DNA of 64,000 nt from an uncultured Lysobacter sp. Its GTDB lineage: Bacteria; Pseudomonadota; Gammaproteobacteria; Xanthomonadales; Xanthomonadaceae. Under the pieces are notes generated by a model that saw only the letters and a list, made by a program, of their open reading frames with translations, had not been told where the DNA came from and made no database searches. Of the stretch, positions 40,132 to 48,929 are shown piece by piece. The number at the start of each line of letters is the position of its first letter. Within the stretch, counting starts at the first letter, position 1. The DNA lies in NCBI GenBank assembly GCA_946480055.1, contig CAMLID010000002.1, positions 1-64,000 of the forward strand, written 5' to 3'. A program made the translations under genes and the position numbers.

Positions 40132-41262
40132 TCAGCGCACTTCCGCGACCTCGACGCCGTCCAGGCCCTGGGCCAGGGTGCGCGCGTCGCCGCCCTGGGC
40201 GAGCTTGATGCGCAGACGCACTTCGTTCTGCGAGTCGGCGTAGCGCAGCGCGTCTTCGTAGCTGATCTCGCCAGCCTGATAGAGCTCGAACAGGGCCTGG
40301 TCGAAGGTCTTCATGCCCAGGTTGGTCGACTCCTTCATCACTTCCTTGAGCTTGTGGATCTCGCCTTCGCGGATGTAGTCCTGGATCAGCGGCGTGCCCA
40401 GCAGGATTTCCATCGCCACCCGGCGGCCCTTGCCGTCCGGAGTCGGGATCAGCTGCTGCGCGACCACGCCCTTGAGGTTCAGCGACAGATCCATCAGCAA
40501 CTGGCCGCGGCGGTCCTCGGGGAAGAAGTTGATGATGCGGTCCATCGCCTGGTTGGCGTTGTTGGCGTGCAGCGTGCACAGCACCAGGTGGCCGGTTTCG
40601 GCGAAGGCGATGGCGTGGTCCATGCCCTCGCGGGTACGCACCTCGCCGATCATGATCACGTCCGGCGCCTGGCGCAGGGTGTTCTTGAGCGCGGCGTCCC
40701 AGCTGTCGGTGTCGATGCCGACTTCGCGCTGGGTGATGATGCAGCCCTCGTGCTTGTGCACGAATTCGATCGGGTCCTCGATCGTGATGATGTGACCGGT
40801 CGAGTTCAGGTTGCGGTAGCCGATCATCGCCGCCAGCGAGGTCGACTTACCGGTACCGGTCGCGCCGACGAAGATGATGATGCCGCGCTTGGTCATCGCC
40901 AGCGTCTTGATGATCGGCGGCAGGTTCAGCTCTTCGACGGTCGGGATCTTGGTCTCGATGCGGCGCAGGACCATGCCGACCTGGTTGCGCTGGTAGAAGC
41001 AACTGACGCGGAAGCGGCCGACGCCGGTCACGCCGATGGCGAAGTTGCACTCGTGGGTCTTTTCGAACTCCTCGCGCTGCTGAGGGTTCATGACGTTGAG
41101 CACGAGATCGCGGCTCTGCTGCGGAGTCAGCGGATTCTGGGTGATCGGCGAGATCTTGCCGTGGACCTTCATCGACGGCGGCATGCCGGCGGTGATGAAC
41201 AGGTCCGACGCCTTCTGGTGCGCCATCAGCTTGAGGAACGAGGTGAAGTCGATGGTGCTCAT
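40132..41262 (-). CDS. pilU: Type IV pilus retraction ATPase PilU
   Basis: A 376-residue PilT-family ATPase. Walker A is GATGTGKST, the Asp box TIEDPIEFVH, Walker B VIMIGEVRT and the His box ETGHLVLCTLHANNANQA. It starts MSTIDFTSFLKLMAHQKASDLFITAG. PilU is an accessory retraction motor that depends on PilT. ATG 41262 follows GGAGG-type sequence; the frame extends to 41364 without support. It lies 118 nt downstream of pilT. Confidence 0.94.
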   Translation of the reverse strand: MSTIDFTSFLKLMAHQKASDLFITAGMPPSMKVHGKISPITQNPLTPQQSRDLVLNVMNPQQREEFEKTHECNFAIGVTGVGRFRVSCFYQRNQVGMVLRRIETKIPTVEELNLPPIIKTLAMTKRGIIIFVGATGTGKSTSLAAMIGYRNLNSTGHIITIEDPIEFVHKHEGCIITQREVGIDTDSWDAALKNTLRQAPDVIMIGEVRTREGMDHAIAFAETGHLVLCTLHANNANQAMDRIINFFPEDRRGQLLMDLSLNLKGVVAQQLIPTPDGKGRRVAMEILLGTPLIQDYIREGEIHKLKEVMKESTNLGMKTFDQALFELYQAGEISYEDALRYADSQNEVRLRIKLAQGGDARTLAQGLDGVEVAEVR

Positions 41263-41380
41263 GGGGCTGCCTCCTCGGGAGGTCTGAAACTTGAAAGACG
41301 ATGCCGTGCCGCTGTGGTTGAGGGGGTCGGCGCCGGCACTGTGCCAGCAACCGACCGCAGGCAACCGGGACCTGCTTCAC

Positions 41381-42418
41381 TTAGTCGAACAGACGCTTGT
41401 CCTTGGCGTACTCGCGGGCCTGCGGGCGCAGGATCATGCCGCGCTTCACCAGGTCCTGCAGATGCTGGTCCAGGGTCATCATGCCGTGGTTCTGACCGGT
41501 CTGGATCGCCGAATACATCTGCGCGACCTTGTCCTCGCGGATCAGGTTACGCACCGCCGGGATGCCGACCATGATCTCCCAGGCCGCGGTACGGCCGCCG
41601 CCGACCTTCTTCAGCAGCGCCTGCGAGATCACCGCGCGCAACGATTCCGACAACATCGAACGCACCATCGGCTTTTCGCCGGCCGGGAACACGTCGATGA
41701 TGCGGTCGACCGTCTTGGCCGCGGACGAGGTATGCAGGGTGCCGAACACCAAGTGGCCGGTTTCGGCCGCGGTCAGCGCCAGGCGGATGGTTTCGAGATC
41801 TCGCAACTCGCCGACCAGGATGTAGTCCGGGTCTTCGCGCAAGGCCGAACGCAGGGCCTCGTTGAAGCCGTGGGTGTCGCGGTGGACTTCGCGCTGGTTG
41901 ATCAGGCACTTCTGCGAGGTGTGCACGAACTCGATCGGATCCTCGACCGAGAGGATGTGCGCGTACTCGTTCTTGTTGATGTGGTCGATCATCGCCGCGA
42001 GCGTGGTCGACTTGCCCGAACCGGTCGGTCCGGTCACCAGGATCAGGCCCTGCGGCTGTTCGATCAGTTCCTTGAAGATGCGCGGGCAGCCCAGGTCTTC
42101 CAGGCTCAGCACTTCCGAAGGAATGGTACGGAACACCGCACCGGCGCCGCGGTTCTGGTTGAACGCGTTGACGCGGAAACGGGCCAGGCCGGGAATCTCG
42201 AACGAGAAGTCGACCTCGAGGAATTCTTCGTAGTCGCGACGCTGCTTGTCCGACATGATGTCGTAGACCAGCGAATGGACCTGTTTGTGATCCAGTGCCG
42301 GAATATTGATGCGTCGCACGTCGCCGTCGACGCGGATCATCGGCGGCAGGCCAGCCGACAGGTGCAAGTCGGATGCCTTGTTCTTGACCGAAAACGCCAA
42401 CAGTTCGGCGATATCCAT
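41381..42418 (-). CDS. pilT: Type IV pilus twitching motility ATPase PilT
   Basis: A 345-residue hexameric retraction motor. Walker A GPTGSGKST lies at 130-138, SVEDPIEFVH is the Asp box, ILVGELRD Walker B, and TGHLVFGTLHTSSA the His box. The start MDIAELLAFSVKNKASDLHLSAG matches PilT. It is divergent from yggS, as in Pseudomonas, with 194 nt between starts. No pilin genes are in the window. Confidence 0.97.
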   Translation of the reverse strand: MDIAELLAFSVKNKASDLHLSAGLPPMIRVDGDVRRINIPALDHKQVHSLVYDIMSDKQRRDYEEFLEVDFSFEIPGLARFRVNAFNQNRGAGAVFRTIPSEVLSLEDLGCPRIFKELIEQPQGLILVTGPTGSGKSTTLAAMIDHINKNEYAHILSVEDPIEFVHTSQKCLINQREVHRDTHGFNEALRSALREDPDYILVGELRDLETIRLALTAAETGHLVFGTLHTSSAAKTVDRIIDVFPAGEKPMVRSMLSESLRAVISQALLKKVGGGRTAAWEIMVGIPAVRNLIREDKVAQMYSAIQTGQNHGMMTLDQHLQDLVKRGMILRPQAREYAKDKRLFD

Positions 42419-42612
42419 GCGTGCTCCCCCGCACTGCAACAGAACTTCAGATGGAAACTTCAGACGAAACGTATCGTAGCTACAGCGGAAACGCTAAAAC
42501 GCGAACGAGCGACGAATGTGGCCAACCGCAAGTAGCGGGAAGCGTCCCCTGCGAGGCAGTATAGCCCCGTACCCGCATTGCCGAACCAGCCCTCTTTCAC
42601 AGGATTCCCCAC

Positions 42613-43299
42613 GTGCGCGCGCACGCCCTGCACGGCATCTTGCACCAGTTGGATAACGCCGCGAGCCTTGCGCAGCGGCCAGTACCGCAGTTGCTGGCGG
42701 TGAGCAAGACCCAGGATGCGACCGCCGTCGCGGAACTGGCGGCGGCCGGCCAGCGCGCCTTCGGCGAGAACTATGTTCAGGAAGCGGCGGCCAAAACCGC
42801 GGCCCTGGCCGGCCTGGAACTGCAGTGGCACCTGATCGGCCATCTGCAGTCGAACAAGGCTGAGCAGGCCGCGCACTTGTTCGACTGGGTGCAGACCGTG
42901 GACCGGCCCAAGCTGGTCGCGGCGCTGGCCCGCCACCGCGATCCGGCACGCGCACCCTTGCAGGTGCTGATCCAGGTCAACATCGACGACGAGGCCAGCA
43001 AGCACGGCTGCCGCCCCGAAGACGTGCCGGCGCTGGCGGCGGCGATCGCGGCCGAACCGCGCCTGCGGCTGCGCGGGCTGATGGTGATCCCGACCCCGCA
43101 CGAGGACCCGGAGCGGCGCCGGCCCGCGTTCCGCCGCAGCGCCGCGCTGTTCCAGGCCCTGCGCGCCGCCGATCCCGGTATCGATACCCTGTCGATGGGC
43201 ATGAGCGACGACTACGCGATCGCGATCGAGGAAGGCGCGACCATGGTCCGGATCGGCACTGCGCTGTTCGGGGCCAGGCCGCCGAAAGCAGCCGCGTAG
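42613..43299 (+). CDS. YggS family pyridoxal-phosphate homeostasis protein
   Basis: A 228-residue single-domain TIM-barrel PLP-binding protein. The PLP lysine is in LLAVSKTQ, with GENYVQEA, WHLIGHLQSNK and a final MGMSDDYAIAIEEGATMVRIGTALFG as family signatures. The start is GTG 42613. It keeps free PLP levels in balance; loss perturbs amino-acid pools. The pilT / yggS-proC arrangement is conserved. PdxH in the same window acts in PLP supply. Confidence 0.93.
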   Translation: MRAHALHGILHQLDNAASLAQRPVPQLLAVSKTQDATAVAELAAAGQRAFGENYVQEAAAKTAALAGLELQWHLIGHLQSNKAEQAAHLFDWVQTVDRPKLVAALARHRDPARAPLQVLIQVNIDDEASKHGCRPEDVPALAAAIAAEPRLRLRGLMVIPTPHEDPERRRPAFRRSAALFQALRAADPGIDTLSMGMSDDYAIAIEEGATMVRIGTALFGARPPKAAA

Positions 43300-43461
43300 G
43301 CGCGCGGCTGATCGGCGAGCGCCGCCTCGGCCGCATCGGCGATCCCCGCTTCGAAACCTGCGTCCGCGATTCGTCCTGTCCGCGGCTGCGGGCGACGCGT
43401 TAGCGCGGGAGCACGGCCACCTCGGTATGCTGGCGATCCGACCCCGTTCGCCGCCGCCCTC

Positions 43462-44307
43462 ATGTCCGAAGCCGATACCGCCCTGTCTCCGCTCAGCCCG
43501 GTCGCCTTCATCGGCGGCGGCAACATGGCGCGCAGCCTGATCGGCGGCCTGGTCGCGCGCGGCGGCGACGCCGACGCGATCCGCGTCGCCGAGCCGGTGG
43601 ACGCGCTGCGCGAAGCGCTGCAACGCGACTTCGGCGTACGCAGCTACGGCAACGCCGCCGAGGCCGCGGACGGTGCCAGCGTGTGGCTGCTCGCGGTCAA
43701 ACCGCAGGTGATGCGCAGCGTCTGCGCGGCGCTGGCGCCGCTGGCGCAGGCGCAGCGACCGCTGGTGATCTCGATCGCGGCCGGCATCACCGCCGGCCAG
43801 CTCGAGCATTGGCTGGGCGGCGGACAGGCGGTGGTGCGGGCGATGCCGAATACGCCGGCCCTGCTCGGCGCCGGCATCACCGGGCTGTACGCCAACACCG
43901 CCACCGGTGAACCGCAACGCGCGCGCGCCGCGGCGCTGCTGGACGCGGTCGGACCGACGGTGTGGATCGAACAGGAAGCGCAGATGGACGCGGTCACCGC
44001 GGTGTCCGGCAGCGGCCCGGCCTACGTGTTTCTGCTGGCCGAGGCGATGCAGGCCGCGGGCGTGAGCCAGGGGCTGACGCCGGAAGCCGCGCGCGCCCTG
44101 GTCAACCAGACTCTGCTCGGCGCGGCGACCATGCTGACCCGCACCGACGAAGCCGCGCAGGTGCTGCGCGCGCGCGTGACCTCGCCCGGCGGCACCACTC
44201 AGGCCGCGATCGAAACCTTCGAGACGGGCGGCTTCCGTGCCCTGGTCGAGGCCGCGATCAAGGCCGCCACCGAACGCGGCCGCGAGCTCTCCGCCGCCAA
44301 CGATTGA
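43462..44307 (+). CDS. proC: Pyrroline-5-carboxylate reductase ProC
   Basis: A 281-residue NAD(P)-dependent reductase making proline. The dinucleotide site VAFIGGGNMARSLIGGL is at residues 12-28, VKPQVM and the C-terminal SGSGPAYVFLLAEAM and VTSPGGTTQAAIE are family hallmarks. It follows yggS by 162 nt. Confidence 0.95.
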   Translation: MSEADTALSPLSPVAFIGGGNMARSLIGGLVARGGDADAIRVAEPVDALREALQRDFGVRSYGNAAEAADGASVWLLAVKPQVMRSVCAALAPLAQAQRPLVISIAAGITAGQLEHWLGGGQAVVRAMPNTPALLGAGITGLYANTATGEPQRARAAALLDAVGPTVWIEQEAQMDAVTAVSGSGPAYVFLLAEAMQAAGVSQGLTPEAARALVNQTLLGAATMLTRTDEAAQVLRARVTSPGGTTQAAIETFETGGFRALVEAAIKAATERGRELSAAND

Positions 44308-44332
44308 TCCCCTGACGACCGGAACCGCCGCC

Positions 44333-44827
44333 ATGCGCACGACTCTCGCCTTCTGCCTGCTCACTCTCGCGCTGCTGAGTGCTTGCGGCCGCGAGGCCGC
44401 GGTGCCCACCGGCTCCGGCAGCGTCGGCGCCGCGCCGCAGGAGGCGACCGCGCGCAGCGGCGACGTCACCGTGCACGCCAGCGTCCTGCAGACTTCCGCG
44501 CTGTCGCCGGCGGTCGCGCAGCAGTACGGGATCGTGCGCGACGACGCCGTGGTGATGCTGCTGGTGGCGGTGCGGCGCGGTCCGGACGGCCAGGACGTCG
44601 CGGTTCCTGCGCGCGTCAGCGCCACCGCGACCGACCTGCGCGGCCAACGCCATACCCTGGAACTGCGCGAGCTGCGCACCGGCGAAGCCGGCAGCGCGCA
44701 GTTGCTGGACTACATCGGCACGGTCGACATCGCCCTGCCCGATACCGTGCGATTCGACGTGACGGTGGTGCCGGAGAGCGGCGCCGGCACCAATCTGCAG
44801 TTCAGCCGCGAGTTCTATCCGCGCTGA
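44333..44827 (+). CDS. DUF4426 domain lipoprotein
   Basis: A 164-residue lipoprotein with lipobox LLSAC (Cys about 18). The mature part (GDVTVHASVLQTSALSPAVAQQYGI to NLQFSREFYPR) matches DUF4426, a periplasmic beta-sandwich family often encoded after proC. Function is unknown. ATG 44333 is chosen by the signal peptide, 25 nt after proC. Confidence 0.8.
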   Translation: MRTTLAFCLLTLALLSACGREAAVPTGSGSVGAAPQEATARSGDVTVHASVLQTSALSPAVAQQYGIVRDDAVVMLLVAVRRGPDGQDVAVPARVSATATDLRGQRHTLELRELRTGEAGSAQLLDYIGTVDIALPDTVRFDVTVVPESGAGTNLQFSREFYPR

Positions 44828-44842
44828 GCGTCGGCGAAGGCT

Positions 44843-45814
44843 TTATCTGCCCGGATCGTCGCGGGTCAGCGCTTCGATGCGCAACCGTTCGCGCGCATCG
44901 AACGGCGCCAGCAACGCGGCCAGTCGGACCTGGCGTTGCGCCGCATCCAGACCGCGATCGGCCAGCACCCGTTCGCGTCCGGCGCGATACGCGGCCACTC
45001 GTCGATTCCATTGCGCGCGGCGCCGGTCGAGCTCGGCCAGTCGCTGCGCCGCCTCCGGTCCGAACGCCGCCTCGCGTTCGGCGTAGCGGCGTTCCGGCGC
45101 GGCGCCCTGCGCTTCGAACTGCGCGCTCTGGCGCATCGCCCGGGCCACGGCGTCGCTTTCGGCGCGGGTCGGATCGGCGTCCAACCCGTGTGCGGCATCG
45201 AGTTCCTGCAGACGCACGGCGCGTTGCGCGGGCGAGAGGCGGCGATCGTGCAGCAGCGCCTGGCGCGCGATCGCGTGCTCGAGGCGGCGCTCGTCTTCGC
45301 CGTACCAGGCCTGCGCGACCACTGCGCCCAGGCGGCGCCGGCGCAACTCGCGCCGGCGTTCGAGATCGGCGCGCAGATCGCTGCCCGTGTCCAGGGCCGC
45401 GCTTTCTAGCTCCAGCGCGACATAGGCGTCGAACCAGGCCAGTACCTGCGCCAGCACGGCCGCGCCGACACGCGGTTGCAGATGGCGGCGCAGGTCGTCG
45501 CGGATCGTTGCCGGCGAACGCTCGCCCAGGCGGGTGAGGAAGTAGTCGAACAGGCGCCGCATGGCGCGATCCGGCACCGCCTTGCCCGCGGCGTTCAGGG
45601 TCAACGCCCCATCGACGGCGGTGTCGCGCAGGGAGTCGCCCGTGGCGCCCACGGCGGCACGCGTGCGTCCCCGCTGCGCATCCAGGGTCGCCTGCACGCT
45701 CGCCGCCGACGGGCCAGTGGCGCGGGTTGGTGCCGCGTCGCGACGCAAACCCGACAGTCCCAGCACCAGCGCCACGGCTGCGACCAACATCAGTGCGAGG
45801 GTGAAACGCAGCAT
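44843..45814 (-). CDS. Lipase-specific foldase (lipase chaperone)
   Basis: A 323-residue steric chaperone of the Lif family. An N-terminal transmembrane helix (4-22) anchors it to the inner membrane, followed by an Ala-rich linker. The diagnostic foldase motif RRLFDYFLTRLGE lies at 86-98. The rest is the extended, Arg-rich helical arm that wraps the lipase. It starts immediately after the lipase stop (TAGATG), giving the classical lipase-foldase operon. Confidence 0.92.
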   Translation of the reverse strand: MLRFTLALMLVAAVALVLGLSGLRRDAAPTRATGPSAASVQATLDAQRGRTRAAVGATGDSLRDTAVDGALTLNAAGKAVPDRAMRRLFDYFLTRLGERSPATIRDDLRRHLQPRVGAAVLAQVLAWFDAYVALELESAALDTGSDLRADLERRRELRRRRLGAVVAQAWYGEDERRLEHAIARQALLHDRRLSPAQRAVRLQELDAAHGLDADPTRAESDAVARAMRQSAQFEAQGAAPERRYAEREAAFGPEAAQRLAELDRRRAQWNRRVAAYRAGRERVLADRGLDAAQRQVRLAALLAPFDARERLRIEALTRDDPGR

Positions 45815-46774
45815 CTAGAGCCCGGCGTTTTTCAGTCTGTTGAGGTGGGCACGATAGACGCTGGGCGGGTTGGACGCGAACAGGCCGCGCAGGCCGGCGA
45901 CCTGGTTGACCTCGTCGAGGTGGTTCCAGGCGTAGTCGTCGCGGATCACACTGCCCAAGTGCGAGGAACAGCGCCCGACCAGGCCGTCGTTGGCCTCGAA
46001 ACCGAAGAACAGCGCGCCCGCGCCCATCAGCAGATCGCTGGGGTCGAACACGTTGCTCAGCGGCGAGGTGCCGCCCATCGAGTAATAGCGCACGCCACGC
46101 ACGCTGGCCGCGCCCTGGCCGCAGGCGCTAGCCGGAAGGCCTTCGGGATAGCGCGCGTTGAACGCTGCAGCGCCAGCGCTGTCGAGCGACGCCAGGGCGG
46201 CCAGCGCGTCCTGCGGATCGTCGTCGCCGGACAGGAATTCCAGGAACGAACCCAGCGCGTCGGCGAGGCCGGCGACCAGGCCGCGCCCCGGCGATCCGGG
46301 CGGGAACGCGGTGCCGATACCGTCGGCGACCTTGCTGCCGGTGTGCGGGCTGCCCATGGAGGTGATCGAGGCGACCAGGTCCGGCCGCACCGAGGCGACG
46401 TAACGCGCGGTCGGGCCGCCATGGCTGTGGCCGATCAGGTTGAATCGGCTGTAGCCGTAGGTCACCTGCAGGGTTTCCAGGTAATCGATCAGCTGCTCGC
46501 CGCGCAATTCGCTGGAGTTCGCCGAGGACACGTTGGCGACGTAGACCTTGGCCCCGCCGGCGCGCAGTTGCCCGGGGATGCCGTACCAGTAGTCGTAGAT
46601 GCCGCCGAGTTCGTCGAAGCCGAACAGGCCGTGCACCAGCACGACCGGGTTCCGGGTCTTGGTGTAATCGTCGGCACTGGCCGGCAGGGCCGCCGCCAGC
46701 AACAGCAGGACCGCGAGCACGCGGCCCCAGACTCCGATGCGCAGCGCGCCCGGACGCAGATTCGATCGCGACAT
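45815..46774 (-). CDS. Secreted triacylglycerol lipase, foldase-dependent family
   Basis: A 319-residue lipase of bacterial family I.1/I.2. The signal peptide ends near PASA-DD (residue 34). NPVVLVHGLFGFDELGGIYDYW is the oxyanion region and S117 in GHSHGG is the nucleophile; the acid is in EANDGLV and the His in WNHLDEVNQ, beside the Ca2+ site. Two cysteines (SACGQ, GRCSS) are placed as in the Pseudomonas/Burkholderia enzymes for a disulfide. It follows GGGAGG. Export through a type II system is expected. Confidence 0.94.
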   Translation of the reverse strand: MSRSNLRPGALRIGVWGRVLAVLLLLAAALPASADDYTKTRNPVVLVHGLFGFDELGGIYDYWYGIPGQLRAGGAKVYVANVSSANSSELRGEQLIDYLETLQVTYGYSRFNLIGHSHGGPTARYVASVRPDLVASITSMGSPHTGSKVADGIGTAFPPGSPGRGLVAGLADALGSFLEFLSGDDDPQDALAALASLDSAGAAAFNARYPEGLPASACGQGAASVRGVRYYSMGGTSPLSNVFDPSDLLMGAGALFFGFEANDGLVGRCSSHLGSVIRDDYAWNHLDEVNQVAGLRGLFASNPPSVYRAHLNRLKNAGL

Positions 46775-46935
46775 GTTCCCTCCCAGAAACCGTGCCGTAC
46801 CGTTGGCGAGGCCGGCGGCGCCGGCCCGGTCGACTGTACGAATGCGTATGGAACCTGCACGCCGCAGCGCACCATACGGGAGCGAACTGTGATGCCCATC
46901 GCGCCGGCCTCCGCGGCAGGCCGAGACGGCGCCGT

Positions 46936-47730
46936 CTAATTGTTGCGCTGCACCCAGGCGCGGATATGGCCGGCGATCTCGCGCACCCCGTCGCTGAGCG
47001 CGGCCGGACCCGGCTGCAGGATCAGCGGCGACTTGATCTCGTGCAGTTCGCCGTCGCGCACCGCCGGGATCGCATCCCAGCCCGGGCGCGCAGCGACGCG
47101 TTCGGGACGGAATTTCTTGCCACACCACGATCCGAACACGATGTCCGGCGCCAGCGGTATCACCTCGGCCGAGTCGGCGAGGATGCGGTGCTTGGCCAGC
47201 GACTGCGCGGCGTGCTGCGGGAACACGTCGTCGCCGCCGGCGATCCGGACCAGCTCGGCGACCCAGCGGATGCCGGTGATCAGCGGCTCGTCCCATTCCT
47301 CGAAATACACCTTGGGGCGGCGCGGGTACGCGAGCGTCCCGCGTTCGATCTCATCCAGCCCGCGACGCAGCCCGTCGGCGTAGGCCACGGCCTTGTCGGC
47401 CGCGCCGACCAGGGCGCCCAGGCGGACGATGTAGTCGAGGATGCCTTCGACGCTGCGGTGATTGCTGATCCATACCTCGATGCCCTGCTTGATCAGCGCG
47501 GCGGCGATCTCGGACTGGATGTCGGAGAAGCCGATCACGAAGTCGGGTTCGAGCTTCAGGATCTCGTCGATCTTGGCGCTGGTGAAGGCGCTGACCTTGG
47601 GCTTCTCCTTGCGCGCGATCGCCGGGCGCACGGTGAAGCCGCTGATGCCGACGATGCGGTGCTGCTCGCCGAGCGCGTACAGGGTCTCGGTGGGTTCTTC
47701 GGTAAGACAGACGATGCGTTGGGGGCCCAT
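46936..47730 (-). CDS. Cobalamin-binding protein of the BtuF family, no signal peptide
   Basis: A 264-residue protein of the helical-backbone periplasmic binding fold (BtuF/FecB class): RIVCLTEEPTETLYALGE, KPKVSAFTSAKIDEILKLEPDFVIGF, and SWCGKKFRPERVAARPGW. Unlike typical BtuF it starts directly with the domain and has no signal peptide, so it may stay in the cytoplasm. No BtuCD transporter adjoins it. A GACAAT hexamer 6 nt before ATG 47730 suggests a leaderless mRNA. The cobalamin ligand is inferred from family membership. Confidence 0.75.
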   Translation of the reverse strand: MGPQRIVCLTEEPTETLYALGEQHRIVGISGFTVRPAIARKEKPKVSAFTSAKIDEILKLEPDFVIGFSDIQSEIAAALIKQGIEVWISNHRSVEGILDYIVRLGALVGAADKAVAYADGLRRGLDEIERGTLAYPRRPKVYFEEWDEPLITGIRWVAELVRIAGGDDVFPQHAAQSLAKHRILADSAEVIPLAPDIVFGSWCGKKFRPERVAARPGWDAIPAVRDGELHEIKSPLILQPGPAALSDGVREIAGHIRAWVQRNN

Positions 47731-47736
47731 GACGGG

Positions 47737-47742
47737 ATTGTC
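47737..47742 (-). promoter_or_regulatory. -10-like element 6 nt before the cobalamin-binding gene
   Basis: Read on the minus strand, GACAAT is followed by CCCGTC and then the ATG. No Shine-Dalgarno is present. A leaderless start is predicted. Confidence 0.4.
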
Positions 47743-47845
47743 GCATTACCTGGACGCTGTCGCCGTCGATTGCCGGCTGCGTCGCGTTCTGTGATTTTCG
47801 CAGATGCGGTTCGCGGCGGTGACCGCACCATCGTGGTTACGAGCC

Positions 47846-48313
47846 TCAGCGCAGCGACTTGCGGAAATACACCACGCTTTCGGTTTCCTCGAAGCCGCAG
47901 GCCGCGTGCGCGCGGTGCGCCTGGCGATTGTCGAGCAGGGAATCGGACGCGAGTTCCGCGCAGCCGCGCTCCTTCGTCCAGGCTTCGACCGCGGCGATCA
48001 AAGCCCGGCCGATGCCGTTGCCGCGCAGTTCGGGGGCCACGTACCAGCCTTCGAGAAAGCCGACCGGCGAACTCTCGGTGCCGTTGACGTAGTCGCCGCG
48101 CAAGCTGGCCTCGGCGAAACCGCAGGCCTGGCCGCGTTCGTCGATCGCCAGCAGGCAGACCTGAGTGTCGGGGCGCGCCAACAAGCCGCGCATGTCGTCG
48201 CCGTGATCGGACGGCGTCTCGCCCTCGTCGTCCGGCCACAGTGCGCGGCGCAGCTGCGCCCAGGCCGCGAAATCGGCCTCGGTCGCCGGCCGCACCCGCC
48301 AGCCGTCGTTCAC
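47846..48313 (-). CDS. AAC(6')-type aminoglycoside N-acetyltransferase (GNAT)
   Basis: A 155-residue GNAT protein. Its sequence closely recalls chromosomal AAC(6')-I enzymes of Stenotrophomonas: [37 protein letters not shown], the acetyl-CoA loop [10 protein letters not shown], then [31 protein letters not shown]. Such enzymes acetylate the 6'-amine of aminoglycosides, but natural substrates of chromosomal forms are debated. The start is GTG 48313, overlapping the pdxH stop by 4 nt (GTGA), so it is expressed with pdxH and not carried on a mobile element. Confidence 0.82.
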   Translation of the reverse strand: MNDGWRVRPATEADFAAWAQLRRALWPDDEGETPSDHGDDMRGLLARPDTQVCLLAIDERGQACGFAEASLRGDYVNGTESSPVGFLEGWYVAPELRGNGIGRALIAAVEAWTKERGCAELASDSLLDNRQAHRAHAACGFEETESVVYFRKSLR

Positions 48314-48912
48314 GGATACAGCATCCGCTTCGACCAGTCGCCGGCGCGGTCGCATTCGTACAACCAGCGCTCGTGCAGGCGGAAATCGGCGCCGTACCAG
48401 AACTCGATCTTCTCCGCGCGCACGCGCAGGCCGGTCCAGCGCGGCGGGCGCGGCACCTCGCGGCCGTCGAAGCGCTGCTCGACCTGGCTCAGGCGCTGCT
48501 CGAAGGTCTCGCGCGACTCCAGCGTCTCCGACTGCAGCGACGCCCAGGCACCGAGCTGGCTCACGCGCGGACGCGAGGCGAAGTAGGCGTCGGCTTCGGC
48601 ATCGGAGACGATCTCGACCGCACCCTCGACCCGCACCTGCACGCCGTTGCGCACGCGCGGCCAGTGGAACAGCAGCGCGGCGTGCGGATTGGCCTGCAGC
48701 TCGCGGCCCTTGCGGCCGTCCAGATGGGTGTAGAACACGAAACCGCGTGCGTCGTGCGCTTTCAACAGCACGGTGCGCGCCGACGGCCGCGCGTCCAGGC
48801 CGGCGGTGGCGACGGTCATTGCGGTGGGATCGGGTTCGCCGGCGACGCGCGCTTCCTCGAACAGGGCGGAGAAACCGGCGACGGCTTCGGCTAACAGAGG
48901 GTGTGGGGTCAT
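48310..48912 (-). CDS. pdxH: Pyridoxamine 5'-phosphate oxidase PdxH
   Basis: A 200-residue FMN-dependent oxidase that makes PLP from PNP or [46 protein letters not shown] and the C-terminal [23 protein letters not shown] are characteristic. ATG 48912 faces the ATG of the divergent kinase gene only 17 bp away. It is coupled to the AAC(6')-like gene. Confidence 0.95.
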   Translation of the reverse strand: MTPHPLLAEAVAGFSALFEEARVAGEPDPTAMTVATAGLDARPSARTVLLKAHDARGFVFYTHLDGRKGRELQANPHAALLFHWPRVRNGVQVRVEGAVEIVSDAEADAYFASRPRVSQLGAWASLQSETLESRETFEQRLSQVEQRFDGREVPRPPRWTGLRVRAEKIEFWYGADFRLHERWLYECDRAGDWSKRMLYP

Positions 48913-48917
48913 TGGGT

Positions 48918-48923
48918 TATTGT
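48918..48923 (+). promoter_or_regulatory. -10-like element 6 nt before the kinase gene
   Basis: TATTGT is followed by GGCGCG and then ATG 48930. It almost coincides with the opposite-strand CACAAT of pdxH (48919-48924), so the two promoters would overlap. Confidence 0.35.
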
Positions 48924-48924
48924 G
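48919..48924 (-). promoter_or_regulatory. -10-like element 6 nt before pdxH
   Basis: On the minus strand CACAAT is followed by AACCCA and then ATG 48912, with no Shine-Dalgarno. The -35 would lie inside the divergent kinase coding region. Confidence 0.35.
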
Positions 48925-48929
48925 GCGCG

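Noticed and set aside
44383..45537. 384-residue plus-strand frame over the DUF4426 and foldase genes
   Set aside because: It overlaps two well-supported genes in a shifted or antisense frame and has Arg/Ala-rich composition without motifs.
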